Shown: positions 52,643 through 61,765 of the stretch, one piece after another
Position numbering within the stretch: position 1 is the stretch's first letter
Layout of the letters: every line of letters begins with the position of its first letter
Source of the DNA: Paraburkholderia sp. IMGN_8
GTDB taxonomy: Bacteria > Pseudomonadota > Gammaproteobacteria > Burkholderiales > Burkholderiaceae
Direction of reading: 5' to 3'
NCBI RefSeq assembly: GCF_038050405.1
Contig: NZ_CP150901.1
Coordinates: 4,154,001-4,218,000, forward strand
DNA: 64,000 bases
Made by a program: the position numbers and the translations under genes
The notes under the pieces: model-generated
Seen by the model: only the letters and a program-made list of their open reading frames with translations
Database searches by the model: none
What the model was told of the DNA's origin: nothing

Positions 52643-55075
52643 ATGGCGATGCATGTAAAGGCCTTGCGTACGCTCGCCCTGCGTGACCTCTACGAGGAGA
52701 TTGAGAGCAAGGAACTGTTTCGCATCATCTACACCGGCTTCGGTCAACCCAACACCTATCTTTGCAAAATACTCGGAGAGAAGCTTGCAGTTAAACGCTA
52801 TGAGACGGAAGAGTTTTTGAATCTATGTGACGAAGATAATCCGGAGCGACGCTTCACCCAGTTCAAGGGAGAGGATCCATTTTGTCATACACGGCAAGCT
52901 GTCGGTCAAACGGACGGACAAACGGCGAAGACCAGTGAAAACTGGAGAATCACTTCAGGACTCGTCGATGCATTTGACGCGAACGGACGATGGGCAGTCG
53001 AGGAGCTAGTAGATGCGCGAACGCGTCGTCGACGTTTGCTGGAGTACGCGGACGAGCACGACTTCTCCATGCCGTTGCTCTACAAACTCATCCGACGTTA
53101 CTTCCAGAGAGGTATGGACGCAAGAGCGGTTGCGAGTGCCTACGTCAATTGCGGTGCAAAACGGACCAATCTGCTTTACACAGATGGAGTTGGAAAAGAC
53201 GGTCCGGTACAAAGCGTGCCGATAGTAAAAGAGTACACGAAACGCCCGGGTCCGGCGCCCAGTGAGGATGAGTATGATTACGCCATACCTGGGCCAGTCC
53301 TGGAAAAGTTGCTATGGATGCATCTGGATCTGTATACGACATGGCAGCAGGGCGTTTGGACGCTTCCCGAGGAAGCCAGGAAACTCGGAAAGAGATTGCG
53401 TCAGCGCAAACGAGACGAGCGCGGGCTCCTGAAGATTGCGCCGAAAGCCGCTGTAAAAGGATTGATGCCCAAGGCGAACTACAAGCCCGTTAAAGGACGA
53501 CGAGGCAGGCCGTCGCAGCGAGACCTCACGGATTCCATCAACTATCACCTGCGAAGGCGGGTTGAGGTATACGACGAAAGAGGACGGATTCGAAGGCTTG
53601 AGTTTAGTAATCACGCTGTTGTTACTGATCGTCAGGTTCAGTGGTTTTGGCTCACCACCAGACCAAATTTTGTCCGACGGCGACGACGACATCCAGAAGA
53701 AGAGAAGGTACGTAAACGGTCGCCCGAAAGAGGCCACGCTCGTCAACATGTCAAAGGACCAGGGCAGTTCTACATAATCGATTCAACGGTCCTGGATGTT
53801 TATGTCGTTTCGCCGGTGGACCGCAAAATCGTACTAGGCCGGCCAACATTGTACCTGGTAGTGGACTTGTATAGCGGCATGATCTGCGGCATGTACCTGG
53901 GTCTCGAAAACCCGTCGTTCGAAGCATGCGCGTTGGCACTCGTAAACGTGGTGACACCGAAAGCGGAATTTTGCAAAAAATTCGGGATCGAGATATCGGA
54001 TGAGGATTGGCCAGCACGATACCTCCCGTTCGCGTTTCTGGCTGACCGAGGAGCAGAGTTCAAAAGCGTAGAACCGTGGAAATCTTTGATCGAAAAGTTG
54101 CGTTGTGGGATCAGTAATCCGCCACCACGGACACCAGTTGCTCGCAGTGTCGGCGAGCGCCGCTTTGGTTCTGTAACTCGTGGCTACCAAAAGGCAGCGT
54201 TCGGAGTCGTCGAACAGGATTTTCACACTCGTACCGGTCGTTTCTATCCCTGGGATGCCCGATACACACTGTCGGAGGTTACAACAATGTTGCTTCGCGC
54301 CATTCACGATTATCACCGGAATCCGACCGAGGGGGGGCAACCGCCTCCGTCCGAAATGGTGTATCTGGAGAAAACTGACACTCCGCTTAATCGGTGGATC
54401 TACGGCATTAACTCGGAGAGCGGCATGCTTAAGTCGGCAACGCCAGATGAAATGCGACTCGCGGTGTGGCCGCACAGCCGGGCTCGCGCATACGCAAAAG
54501 GGATTTTGTGGAAAAAACTATGGTACAGAAGCGAGTCCCTGAAAGATGAATTTTGGGAATCGCCTGAAATGAAGGGCAAAAAGAAAAGTAAGTCGATTGA
54601 CATTCAGTATGACCCTGCCGACCTTAACGAGATACGGATTGTGTCGTACGGTTATAACGAAATTTGTACGCTAGACCCGAGCAATCGGCACAAGGTAGCA
54701 GATGTATCTCTTGCGGAATGGCTGTTACTTAACGCCCGTGACCGTCGCAATCGTCGCAAAGATCGTCTTGCGAAACAGGCCGAGCGTTACGCGTCAATGC
54801 AGAACACACAGGTCGATGACGAGTTTGCGGCGCACGAGCAGCAGGAGCAACTGAAGACAGCTGGAAAGACACACCCCGACGCGAGTGACATGAGAGCGAA
54901 TCGACGCAAACAACGTTTACTTGATGCTGCTGCAGCTCGGGCTGACAAGAGCAAACCGGCGCAGACTAGTAGCGTGCAACAACCGGCGATAGATGAGTCG
55001 AATGCCGAAACCGAATCGGGGGACATCGCGACCGAAATTAATGACGGCTTGCTGGATGTGTTGCACAACAGCTGA
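52643..55075 (+). CDS. tnsB: TnsB-like DDE transposase
   Basis: 810 residues with CAGGAGAATCAA before ATG 52643. The rve-type catalytic core has Asp380 (IIDSTVLDVYVV), Asp468 (FLADRGAEFKS) and Glu505 (ARSVGERRFGS), a D-x36-E spacing typical of Mu/TnsB transposases. N-terminal helix-turn-helix regions (EYADEHDFSMPLLYKLIRRY, QRGMDARAVASAYVNCG) probably bind the element ends. The C-terminal ~120 residues are basic and helical (NARDRRNRRKDRLAKQAERY), a likely tail that contacts TnsC. TnsB joins the 3' ends to target DNA. It is followed 33 bases later by tnsC. Confidence 0.93.
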   Translation: MAMHVKALRTLALRDLYEEIESKELFRIIYTGFGQPNTYLCKILGEKLAVKRYETEEFLNLCDEDNPERRFTQFKGEDPFCHTRQAVGQTDGQTAKTSENWRITSGLVDAFDANGRWAVEELVDARTRRRRLLEYADEHDFSMPLLYKLIRRYFQRGMDARAVASAYVNCGAKRTNLLYTDGVGKDGPVQSVPIVKEYTKRPGPAPSEDEYDYAIPGPVLEKLLWMHLDLYTTWQQGVWTLPEEARKLGKRLRQRKRDERGLLKIAPKAAVKGLMPKANYKPVKGRRGRPSQRDLTDSINYHLRRRVEVYDERGRIRRLEFSNHAVVTDRQVQWFWLTTRPNFVRRRRRHPEEEKVRKRSPERGHARQHVKGPGQFYIIDSTVLDVYVVSPVDRKIVLGRPTLYLVVDLYSGMICGMYLGLENPSFEACALALVNVVTPKAEFCKKFGIEISDEDWPARYLPFAFLADRGAEFKSVEPWKSLIEKLRCGISNPPPRTPVARSVGERRFGSVTRGYQKAAFGVVEQDFHTRTGRFYPWDARYTLSEVTTMLLRAIHDYHRNPTEGGQPPPSEMVYLEKTDTPLNRWIYGINSESGMLKSATPDEMRLAVWPHSRARAYAKGILWKKLWYRSESLKDEFWESPEMKGKKKSKSIDIQYDPADLNEIRIVSYGYNEICTLDPSNRHKVADVSLAEWLLLNARDRRNRRKDRLAKQAERYASMQNTQVDDEFAAHEQQEQLKTAGKTHPDASDMRANRRKQRLLDAAAARADKSKPAQTSSVQQPAIDESNAETESGDIATEINDGLLDVLHNS

Positions 55076-55108
55076 GCCGAGAAAAGCTCTCTTTTGACTG
55101 GAGGCGAT

Positions 55109-56920
55109 ATGGCAAAGAACGTGACTAAAGTGGATGATCAGATGGATGACGACAAGACGAAGACGGATGAGCCATTTGATCGCCGACGGAAACACGGCGT
55201 GACGGCGGTATATCACGATCCGTTGCTTGAACCGACAGAGTACAGAGATAACCCGCTTATCCTTGCGTTGCCGCCATTTCATCGACGGCTTGAAGTAGCC
55301 ACAGCAGCCCTTCGACAGTTTGAAATGCCTTACAGCCAGGAGTGCCGAACGTGGAGTGACGAAATCAAACTCCTTTCCGTGCAACGAATCTCGCTCAACG
55401 GGATCGCCTTGCCGATCCAGATAAGAATAAGCGACTGGCTGCATGCAGCCATACGCACGCATTACCACTTGCTGCAGCCGATGGAAGAGCCTGATTTTCT
55501 CCAACGGAGGTATGCGGCACTGCAGAATGGGGAGGCGCATGTCCTCGGACAGTTGGTTCAGTCTCACTCAGGTTCCATGCTGGTTATCGGCATATCGGGT
55601 GTGGGCAAAACCACAGCGGCCAAGCTGGGTGTCAGCCAGTTTCCCAGGTTCATTGGTCACGAGTCATTCAACGGTCGACCGTTCCTTAGCGATCAGGTAG
55701 TCTGGATTCACGTAACCTGTCCACATAACGGTTCGATCAAGTCGCTTTGCAAGTCGATTCTGGCATGGGTTGACGATCTTCTCGGGACATTTTACGAGCG
55801 GGAAATGTTGAAGCACGGAGTAAACAGCGCCGACTACGTTGAGAAAGTTGGTAATGTCCTCCTGCATCACATGGTCGGTGTTCTCATTATCGACGAGATT
55901 CAAAATGCGATGCGCGCGACGGATCAGCGCGAGGTCTTCGATATGTTGGTTAACATGTTGAACAAAAATTCGTGCCCTGTCCTCGCCATCGGTACTCCGG
56001 AAGTGGCTACTCTAGCCCCGAAAGCATTTCGTCTTGCGAGACGCATGGCGGGTCGAACCATGACTATGGAGCCGTTTCGCAAGGGACCTAAGTCTAAAAC
56101 TGCTGGCGAACGTGATTTGTACTTGAACGGCGTCACGCGACTGGATTTCTTGCCTACACCGTTCACGAACAAACAAGGTGTTCATGATGCGCTGATGGCG
56201 GTCAGCGCCGGGGTACCGGCGTTCATCACACTTGCGTGGATATTAACTCAGCACGCAGGTATCGTCACGAAAGCGCAGGAAGTGACCCCTTCGCTCATCG
56301 TGGCAGCGACCAAGCAGGCTTTCAGCATTGTGAGCGGATTGCTCGCAGCGATCGAAAGTCGCGATATCAAGAAGCTTGCCACTGTCAGTGATCTCGCTAT
56401 CACCGAAGTTCGAGAGTACATCGAAAAGTTGGTGACCGACGACGGTCGAACTGAGTATGACGAGGCGCGCGACGAATACCGCCGCCTCAACACTTTCTAT
56501 CGGGCCGTGGGGACACTTGTCAACTTGGGAATAGGTCAGGGCTCGGCTGAGCTGGAAGTAGCGACGATTCAGCGTGAGGAACCTGCACTTGATGCCATCG
56601 AACTCGTGCGCAAGGCCATTGATCGCTGTCGCGTGACGATCCCCAAAACGGAGGCGGATGCAGACGCAGGCAATGACACGAAACCGGAGGCTACACCGAC
56701 GGGAGATTCTGTGGGTTCAAATGATTCCGTGAGGCCGAACCAGGCGCCGGAAACGAAGACGGCCGAAGCCCAGCAACATTCGCACGTTGCAGGCTTTCGT
56801 TCTCGCAAAAAGGCATCTTCAGCAGAGGGGACAACACGCGACAAGGGCGACTCGTCGGCGGAAAAGGCTGAGCCTCAGTTCACTGAGTCCCGGCATCCTG
56901 CCTCTGAAGAGGTTATTTGA
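55109..56920 (+). CDS. tnsC: TnsC-like AAA+ ATPase
   Basis: 603 residues from ATG 55109 with GGAGG close upstream; the TTG at 55094 is less likely. Walker A GISGVGKTT (G161, K167) and Walker B VLIIDEIQNA (D262, E263) are intact, with a sensor segment PVLAIGTPEVATLAPKAFRL near residue 290. TnsC forms ATP-dependent filaments on DNA, links target selection (TniQ) to TnsA/TnsB and gives target immunity. The C-terminal ~110 residues are a low-complexity, Thr/Ala/Glu-rich hydrophilic tail, longer than in Tn7 TnsC (555), perhaps the TnsA/TnsB contact. The gap to TniQ (56921-57190) has no convincing gene. Confidence 0.92.
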   Translation: MAKNVTKVDDQMDDDKTKTDEPFDRRRKHGVTAVYHDPLLEPTEYRDNPLILALPPFHRRLEVATAALRQFEMPYSQECRTWSDEIKLLSVQRISLNGIALPIQIRISDWLHAAIRTHYHLLQPMEEPDFLQRRYAALQNGEAHVLGQLVQSHSGSMLVIGISGVGKTTAAKLGVSQFPRFIGHESFNGRPFLSDQVVWIHVTCPHNGSIKSLCKSILAWVDDLLGTFYEREMLKHGVNSADYVEKVGNVLLHHMVGVLIIDEIQNAMRATDQREVFDMLVNMLNKNSCPVLAIGTPEVATLAPKAFRLARRMAGRTMTMEPFRKGPKSKTAGERDLYLNGVTRLDFLPTPFTNKQGVHDALMAVSAGVPAFITLAWILTQHAGIVTKAQEVTPSLIVAATKQAFSIVSGLLAAIESRDIKKLATVSDLAITEVREYIEKLVTDDGRTEYDEARDEYRRLNTFYRAVGTLVNLGIGQGSAELEVATIQREEPALDAIELVRKAIDRCRVTIPKTEADADAGNDTKPEATPTGDSVGSNDSVRPNQAPETKTAEAQQHSHVAGFRSRKKASSAEGTTRDKGDSSAEKAEPQFTESRHPASEEVI

Positions 56921-57190
56921 TGATCCCCTTGCCTGCAACTGCCGATGAGCGAAGGTGGTGGGTAGCGATGCATCTGGTGCGCGTAATGATCCGGAGGCCG
57001 GTGCGACGTGCACGCGGCCCGGATATAAGTTTCTAAAGAGGCCGCAGCGTGCAGTTGCGAAAATCAGCAAGAACCTGTCGACGGTGCGGCGCATTGTGTC
57101 GAACTATGGCTGGAAGCGGTGTCCGGCAGTGTGCTGCTGCAATTTGAACAAATGTGTTCTGCCAGAACAGAAACGGGAGCAGACTGGCCA

Positions 57191-58546
57191 ATGGCGCTAT
57201 ATCTATTCAGCCCGTTCGACGACGAGCTACTCGAAGGGTCATTTTCACGGTACGCACTGGTGTTCAAACTAACGCGCTTCCGACACCTGAGCTACGGTTT
57301 TCAGTTCGACCAGATAGGGTGGGGCACTTTTGGGGCAACCGAAATTATCGCTCGAGAGACTGCTCGATGCTGGGGGTTCGGTTGGGAGGAGGTTTTGAAT
57401 AAGTTGACGCTATTTCCGTTCCTATACGCGTTGACCCCCCCGGCTGAACGAGCCAGGTTACTGTCTACAGCGAGACACAGGCGATGCAGACGCGGGCTTA
57501 TAGTACCTGACGAGCTGAGATATTGCGAAATGTGCTTTGCCGAAGACCGAGATGCAGGAAGACCTGAGTACTGGCGACGCTCACATCAGCTACCAGGCAC
57601 AATGTTTTGTCACATTCACCGATGTGCGTTAGGGCAGATGCCGCGCTTGTCAAAATGGCTAGATCGATTTGATCCTCGAAATCGACGCGACAGTGACATA
57701 TCGAAAGGTCTCGTTTTCTCAAGCGTTCAGCGAGAGCATTGCATTGATCTTGCTATAGCAGGCAATCGTGTCCTTCACGATGCGACTCAGTATTACCCCC
57801 CGGTTCATACATCTGACTGGACTCGTAGCGCTGTGCAGGCGGGGTATTTTCGTTCAAAAAAGAATATTGACGTCCGAAGGCTTGCGCGAGACTACATCGC
57901 ATATTACGGGGAAGACTTCCTGCAGTTGATGCACAGATTACATCTCACTCACACCGCGACACAACTTTCACGGGAGGATTTCTATTTTTCTGTGTTTTCT
58001 TCACGTGCAAATGCATTTTTCCTTGGCACATTCCTCAGGGCGACTGCCGACTCACATGCTGGCTTCGATTGGCCGTATTGCGTGAATCACGCAGCAGATC
58101 ACGGAAATAGGTATCTGGTGGATCACATCGAACGGGCGAAAGACGAGTGGTTCGCTGCCTGCCGTTGTGGCATGAGTTTTACATACTCCACTGTCGAGAA
58201 TGGTCAGGCACGCAATGTGCGAATCATCCGATACGGCAGATTTTTTCAAGAGGAAGTAGCACGCCTATTTGCAGCAGGTCGCAGTGTTCTGGAAATAGCT
58301 GAGCTGACCGGGGCGCCCTGCCGTTCGATCTGGGCTTGGCTAAGTAAACAAAACACATCAAAGCGAGGCCTGAGCAAAGAAGATGTCGAGGATATTGAGC
58401 GGCAGTTTCGTGACGCATTACGGCAACACGGTGAGTTGAAACTGTTGGCGATGAACGATGTGGCTTTGTATCACCGAGTGCTCAGGTATGCGCCGCACTT
58501 GTTGCCGAGAGGTGCAGCAGTAGGACGAAGCCTCAACAAAAAGTAG
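57191..58546 (+). CDS. tniQ: TniQ/TnsD-family target-selection protein
   Basis: 451 residues from ATG 57191 (GGGAG upstream); the frame is open to 57119. The N-terminal TniQ domain begins MALYLFSPFDDELLEGSFSR and carries the CCCH zinc finger RYCEMCFAEDRDAG, then PGTMFCHIHRCAL. A second Cys pair occurs in FAACRCGMSFTY, and the C-terminal part has a helix-turn-helix-like segment FAAGRSVLEIAELTGAPCRS. TnsD-type proteins recognise a fixed attachment site; shorter TniQ proteins partner with other targeting systems. Length between TniQ and Tn7 TnsD (508) and the extra C-terminal DNA-binding region favour a TnsD-like role. Target site unknown. Confidence 0.9.
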   Translation: MALYLFSPFDDELLEGSFSRYALVFKLTRFRHLSYGFQFDQIGWGTFGATEIIARETARCWGFGWEEVLNKLTLFPFLYALTPPAERARLLSTARHRRCRRGLIVPDELRYCEMCFAEDRDAGRPEYWRRSHQLPGTMFCHIHRCALGQMPRLSKWLDRFDPRNRRDSDISKGLVFSSVQREHCIDLAIAGNRVLHDATQYYPPVHTSDWTRSAVQAGYFRSKKNIDVRRLARDYIAYYGEDFLQLMHRLHLTHTATQLSREDFYFSVFSSRANAFFLGTFLRATADSHAGFDWPYCVNHAADHGNRYLVDHIERAKDEWFAACRCGMSFTYSTVENGQARNVRIIRYGRFFQEEVARLFAAGRSVLEIAELTGAPCRSIWAWLSKQNTSKRGLSKEDVEDIERQFRDALRQHGELKLLAMNDVALYHRVLRYAPHLLPRGAAVGRSLNKK

Positions 58547-59096
58547 TTTCTTCCCTGGTGTCGTGAGGACTCGCGGGCGTCTGGTGGCGTGCGCGTATGG
58601 GATGGTAGCGACCGATTCGGATGATGAGGGAGACGCTGAATAAACAAAGTCTGCGTGATATGCACACCATGAGATGCTCCCATCAGCATGAGTAATCGAC
58701 GCCGCTCACGATAGAGCCGGCATTCACAATCGCCAGAATCGCACCGTGTTCCTAAATCAGCAACTCTTCCTGCGGAACATGGCTGCATGGTCGCGCTGGT
58801 TCGTCGAACCGTAGCAGTGACAAAACCTGTTTTTAGCGGTACGCAGCCAGCTTCACGTTCAGTCGCGTCTCCGATATTCGAGTAGGGACGCGATGCGCAT
58901 GCGCGTCTGGGCGTCTCGACACGAGCAATCGCATGTCCGCCGGCATGCAGCGCGGGTCACAACCGCGAGCTATCACCTCGATCCAGATGAAATCTCGATC
59001 ACCATCGCTGAAGGGCTGACGAGTGTCGTCATCGGACTCGGTTAGGTGATGTTGCTGAGAACTGGGAACGGCTAAAAGCCGCTCGCTTAACGTTGG
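58547..59096. other. 550-bp gap between tniQ and the methylase gene
   Basis: Contains no well-supported gene. A short + strand frame at 58891-59045 (MRMRVWASRHEQSHVRRHAA onwards, about 50 residues) has a plausible amino-acid composition but no ribosome-binding site and no recognised family. It may be a relic. Confidence 0.45.
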
Positions 59097-59939
59097 ATGA
59101 CCATTCATCCAACGCCTCAGGCAACTCAGACCACACGGCCCTTCGTCAAATGGGCGGGCGGGAAAAGCCGTTTGTTAAATCATATCATCCCAGCTATTCC
59201 GGCAGGACGACGCTTTGTTGAGCCGTTCCTTGGCGGGGGGGCCGTATTTTTAAATGCGAAAAACTTCGACCAGTACTTGCTTGGCGACAGCAACAAACAC
59301 CTAATCGACCTATACACATGCGTCGTCGAACATCGACATGAGTTCATCGCGTTGGCGTCAACATTTTTTGACGAGAGCTACCGTTCTCCCGAACGGTATC
59401 AGGAGGTACGACATGCATTTAACCATGAGCGTGACGTCATGGTCCGCTCCGCGCGATTCGTATATTTGAATCGATTTGGTTTCAATGGTCTCTGCAGATA
59501 CAACCGGGCCGGCCAATTCAACACACCGTACGGCCACCCCAGGCAAGTCCCGGGTTTTCCAGTCAAGCAGATTCTCGCGTTCGCGGAGAAAGCGCAACGG
59601 GCAACATTTGTTCACGGTGACTTCTCCGAGCTTATGCGGCTGGCCACGCCTGGAGACGTTGTTTACTGCGATCCACCTTATCTAGACCGTGATGACAGCG
59701 CGAGCTTCCGCGCTTACGGCGCAGACGGCTTCGGAGTAGCACGTCAAGGTGAGCTAGCCGAGTTGTCGAGAGAACTCGCTGCAAGAGGAGTTCCGGTCGT
59801 AATCTCGAATCACGATTGTCGTGCTGCACGGGAGTTGTACGCTGGCGCCGAAATCATCACGTTCCCGGCTCGACGCTCCATTAGTGCCGCTACTGGTTCG
59901 CGTGGAAACGTAGGCGAGCTTCTCGCGATTTTTCGATGA
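59097..59939 (+). CDS. Dam-like DNA adenine methyltransferase
   Basis: 280 residues, start ATG 59097. The alpha-class N6-adenine methylase order is visible: PFVKWAGGKSRLLNHIIPAI near the N-terminus, FVEPFLGGGAVFLN (SAM-binding), the target-recognition part with YLNRFGFNGLCRYNRAGQFN, and the catalytic DPPY at residues 192-195 (VVYCDPPYLDR). The Dam family modifies GATC in enterobacteria, but specificity of orphan members varies. No restriction endonuclease gene is next to it, so it looks like an orphan methylase, perhaps element cargo. It could protect the island or alter expression of nearby genes. Confidence 0.9.
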   Translation: MTIHPTPQATQTTRPFVKWAGGKSRLLNHIIPAIPAGRRFVEPFLGGGAVFLNAKNFDQYLLGDSNKHLIDLYTCVVEHRHEFIALASTFFDESYRSPERYQEVRHAFNHERDVMVRSARFVYLNRFGFNGLCRYNRAGQFNTPYGHPRQVPGFPVKQILAFAEKAQRATFVHGDFSELMRLATPGDVVYCDPPYLDRDDSASFRAYGADGFGVARQGELAELSRELAARGVPVVISNHDCRAARELYAGAEIITFPARRSISAATGSRGNVGELLAIFR

Positions 59940-60097
59940 CTTTTGTCGAGATACAAGTCTCGACGAATGTAGCGACGGTGCGGGAGGTGGCGGCAACGAA
60001 GTCGCTGCGCCCATGAGCGTTGCGCACGGCGCCCTGCGTTACGGAATAGAGGAAATTGGGACTATATACGATGGTGAATCTACCACCGGAGATAGCT

Positions 60098-60193
60098 ATG
60101 TCGCAGAATTTCGAAGAGGCTGGCAGATATTACGATGCCGACGAATTTTCGAGGAGGCTGAACTCTGAATTGGACTCGGACGAAGACGCGTGA
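60098..60193 (+). CDS. possible small acidic ORF, 31 residues
   Basis: ATG 60098, with CCGGAG 7 bases upstream, encodes MSQNFEEAGRYYDADEFSRR followed by LNSELDSDEDA. It is highly acidic and hydrophilic. A good ribosome-binding site is the main support. No family recognised. It lies 158 bases after the methylase stop. Confidence 0.35.
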   Translation: MSQNFEEAGRYYDADEFSRRLNSELDSDEDA

Positions 60194-60627
60194 GAACCGA
60201 CAAAGGTTGGCTTTCGCGTTCGAGATTTCGTGCACCCGAAGTCCCATTCACATGACTGCTTTTTACTGCGGTAGATTGTTGTAGCCTGCATTTGTTGCGT
60301 TCGCTCTGCCTGTGCCGTCGGTAACGCGTTTGCATAATCTCCGCGCGGTCATCGAGTTTTCTTCGTTTGACAAGATAAGCACAGTATCTAGGGTGACCCG
60401 ATAGCGAAGCGTGCACGCTCCTGGCTAGCGACTGGTTGCATCTGGCCACAGCCACCGCGCTTGCCTATCTGCACCGAATTGATAACATTACAGAACCAAA
60501 CCGAAACCTGTGAAGAAGACTGCTATCGTGGCTTCGGTGGAAACTTTTGTTATCAAAGTCGCGCGCGTTCTGTGCGAGGCACATCAGATATTGATAATGC
60601 CTATCGAACGTCAAACGAAGGATCGTA
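60194..60627. other. 434-bp promoter region upstream of the right XRE gene
   Basis: No coding ORF is convincing. It holds ATTGATAACATTAC (60478-60491), TTATCAAA (60550-60557) and TTGATAAT (60591-60598). The word TAACATTAC also occurs at 43603-43611 before the left XRE gene, and TTATCAAA recurs before the second IclR gene. These may be operators, or chance in AT-rich DNA. Confidence 0.4.
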
Positions 60628-60891
60628 ATGGTCGAACGTCCTCCCGTAGGTAGAGTCATTCGTTCCTTGCGCCGGGCGCTGGACCTCACGCAAGTTCAAC
60701 TGGCGCGGGAGTGCGGCATATCGAGCCAGTTCCTGTCACTACTGGAGCTTGGCGAAGTCAATGTTTCCCTGGATGTCCTCGTTGCGCTGTCGGCGCGACT
60801 TGGTCAACCGCTGTCAGCCATTTTCCTCGCCGCTGAGAAACCGCTCGCACCGCCGCGTACGACTCGAATCAAGCGAAAGCGGGCCGCATAG
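60628..60891 (+). CDS. XRE-family helix-turn-helix regulator (right copy)
   Basis: 87 residues; ATG 60628 follows AAGGATCGTA. HTH_3 domain: VGRVIRSLRRALDLTQVQLA, RECGISSQFLSLLELGEVNV, SLDVLVALSARLGQPLSAIF. It ends in a basic tail (TTRIKRKRAA). Like the left XRE gene it precedes a metallophosphoesterase, although 875 bases and an insertion-element-like relic separate them here. Confidence 0.85.
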   Translation: MVERPPVGRVIRSLRRALDLTQVQLARECGISSQFLSLLELGEVNVSLDVLVALSARLGQPLSAIFLAAEKPLAPPRTTRIKRKRAA

Positions 60892-61098
60892 CCTCTGGGT
60901 TTAGTGCGTGTGGATAGCCTGAAAACTGCAGCAAACGCGACTCATCGGACGAAAAGAGGCATAGCACGCGCACCGAAAGTCACAAGGAGAGCGCTGACTC
61001 GCTTTGCGCCTTTCAATCACGTTTGCCTCGCAACCGTCACCCGTAAACACGCGTAGCGGACGGCGCGTACCGCCGATCCGCAGATCTCGTTTGCGCGA

Positions 61099-61231
61099 TT
61101 AACGCCCAGCCTTGGTGACAAAGCGGCGCACTGTGTTCCGACTCATCAAAAAGGCTTCCATCAGTCGGCAACCTGCCAGAGCGGATCTCCGTGTCGTGTC
61201 GCCGGGAATAAACAGGGACGCGCCAAATCGA
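61099..61231 (-). pseudogene. possible relic of a transposase N-terminus
   Basis: The minus-strand frame reads GDTTRRSALAGCRLMEAFLM, then SRNTVRRFVTKAGR before a TAA at 61099-61101. The MSRNTVRRFV segment resembles the helix-turn-helix of IS21-type IstA transposases. It lies directly inside the 32-bp repeat array at 61232-61328, the arrangement expected of an insertion-sequence end. No further transposase sequence is recognisable. The remaining gap (60892-61098 and 61329-61765) has no gene; 61428-61445 contains an AATCTAA/TTAGATT dyad. Confidence 0.35.
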
Positions 61232-61328
61232 GATTTCTACACGTTCCGGACAAAAGTAGGCCAGATTTCGACACGTTCCGGACAAAGCTACGCCACATTT
61301 CTACGCATCCCGGACAACCAAGCGGCCA
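61232..61328. repeat. three tandem 32-bp repeats (insertion-sequence-end-like)
   Basis: Units start at 61232 (GATTTCTACACGTTCCGGAC), 61264 (GATTTCGACACGTTCCGGAC) and 61296 (CATTTCTACGCATCCCGGAC) with an exact period of 32. The first 22 bases are best conserved. Multiple short direct repeats at an end are known for IS21-family elements and for TnsB sites of Tn7-like elements. The matching far end was not found in the window. Confidence 0.7.
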
Positions 61329-61765
61329 CGCGCGGGGCGATCGTCAACCATTGCGACCGGTTCGATGCCCGTTTGAGCCTATGCCAAGCACGGCGTAGTG
61401 TGCAGCAAGAAATACAATATATAAACTGATAAAATCTAAACTTAGATTGAATCTTAGCTAGTTGTGCACCATACTGAAAGTGTCGCTGCGAGGCCAGTTC
61501 ACACCGGTTCATAGGTCCGGCGCGAACGAGCCGACAGCAGTCGACAATCCGGCCGGATCGCTGGTGGCGGCTCCAGCCGATACACGTCGTTCCATAAGGT
61601 GTGCATCACCGCACGCGATACGCGATACGCGATGGGTGGTGCCTTGAGGGGAATTGTTGTTGCCACAACGGGCTTGAAACGATTCGCAAGTCGAATCTGA
61701 CACTGGGTTGTTTTTGTTTGAGCTCGCCACGTTGGACACGCAGGCCACAAGAACACGGAGGTGAT

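Noticed and set aside
58833..59108. 91-codon minus-strand ORF before the methylase
   Set aside because: Overlaps the methylase start, no ribosome-binding site and no family resemblance; probably chance.
51494..60000. CRISPR-associated transposon (CAST)
   Set aside because: No cas12k, cas5-8 or repeat/spacer array in the window; TniQ is TnsD-sized with extra DNA-binding region.
61232..61328. CRISPR-like array
   Set aside because: Three contiguous 32-bp units without spacers; better explained as element-end repeats.
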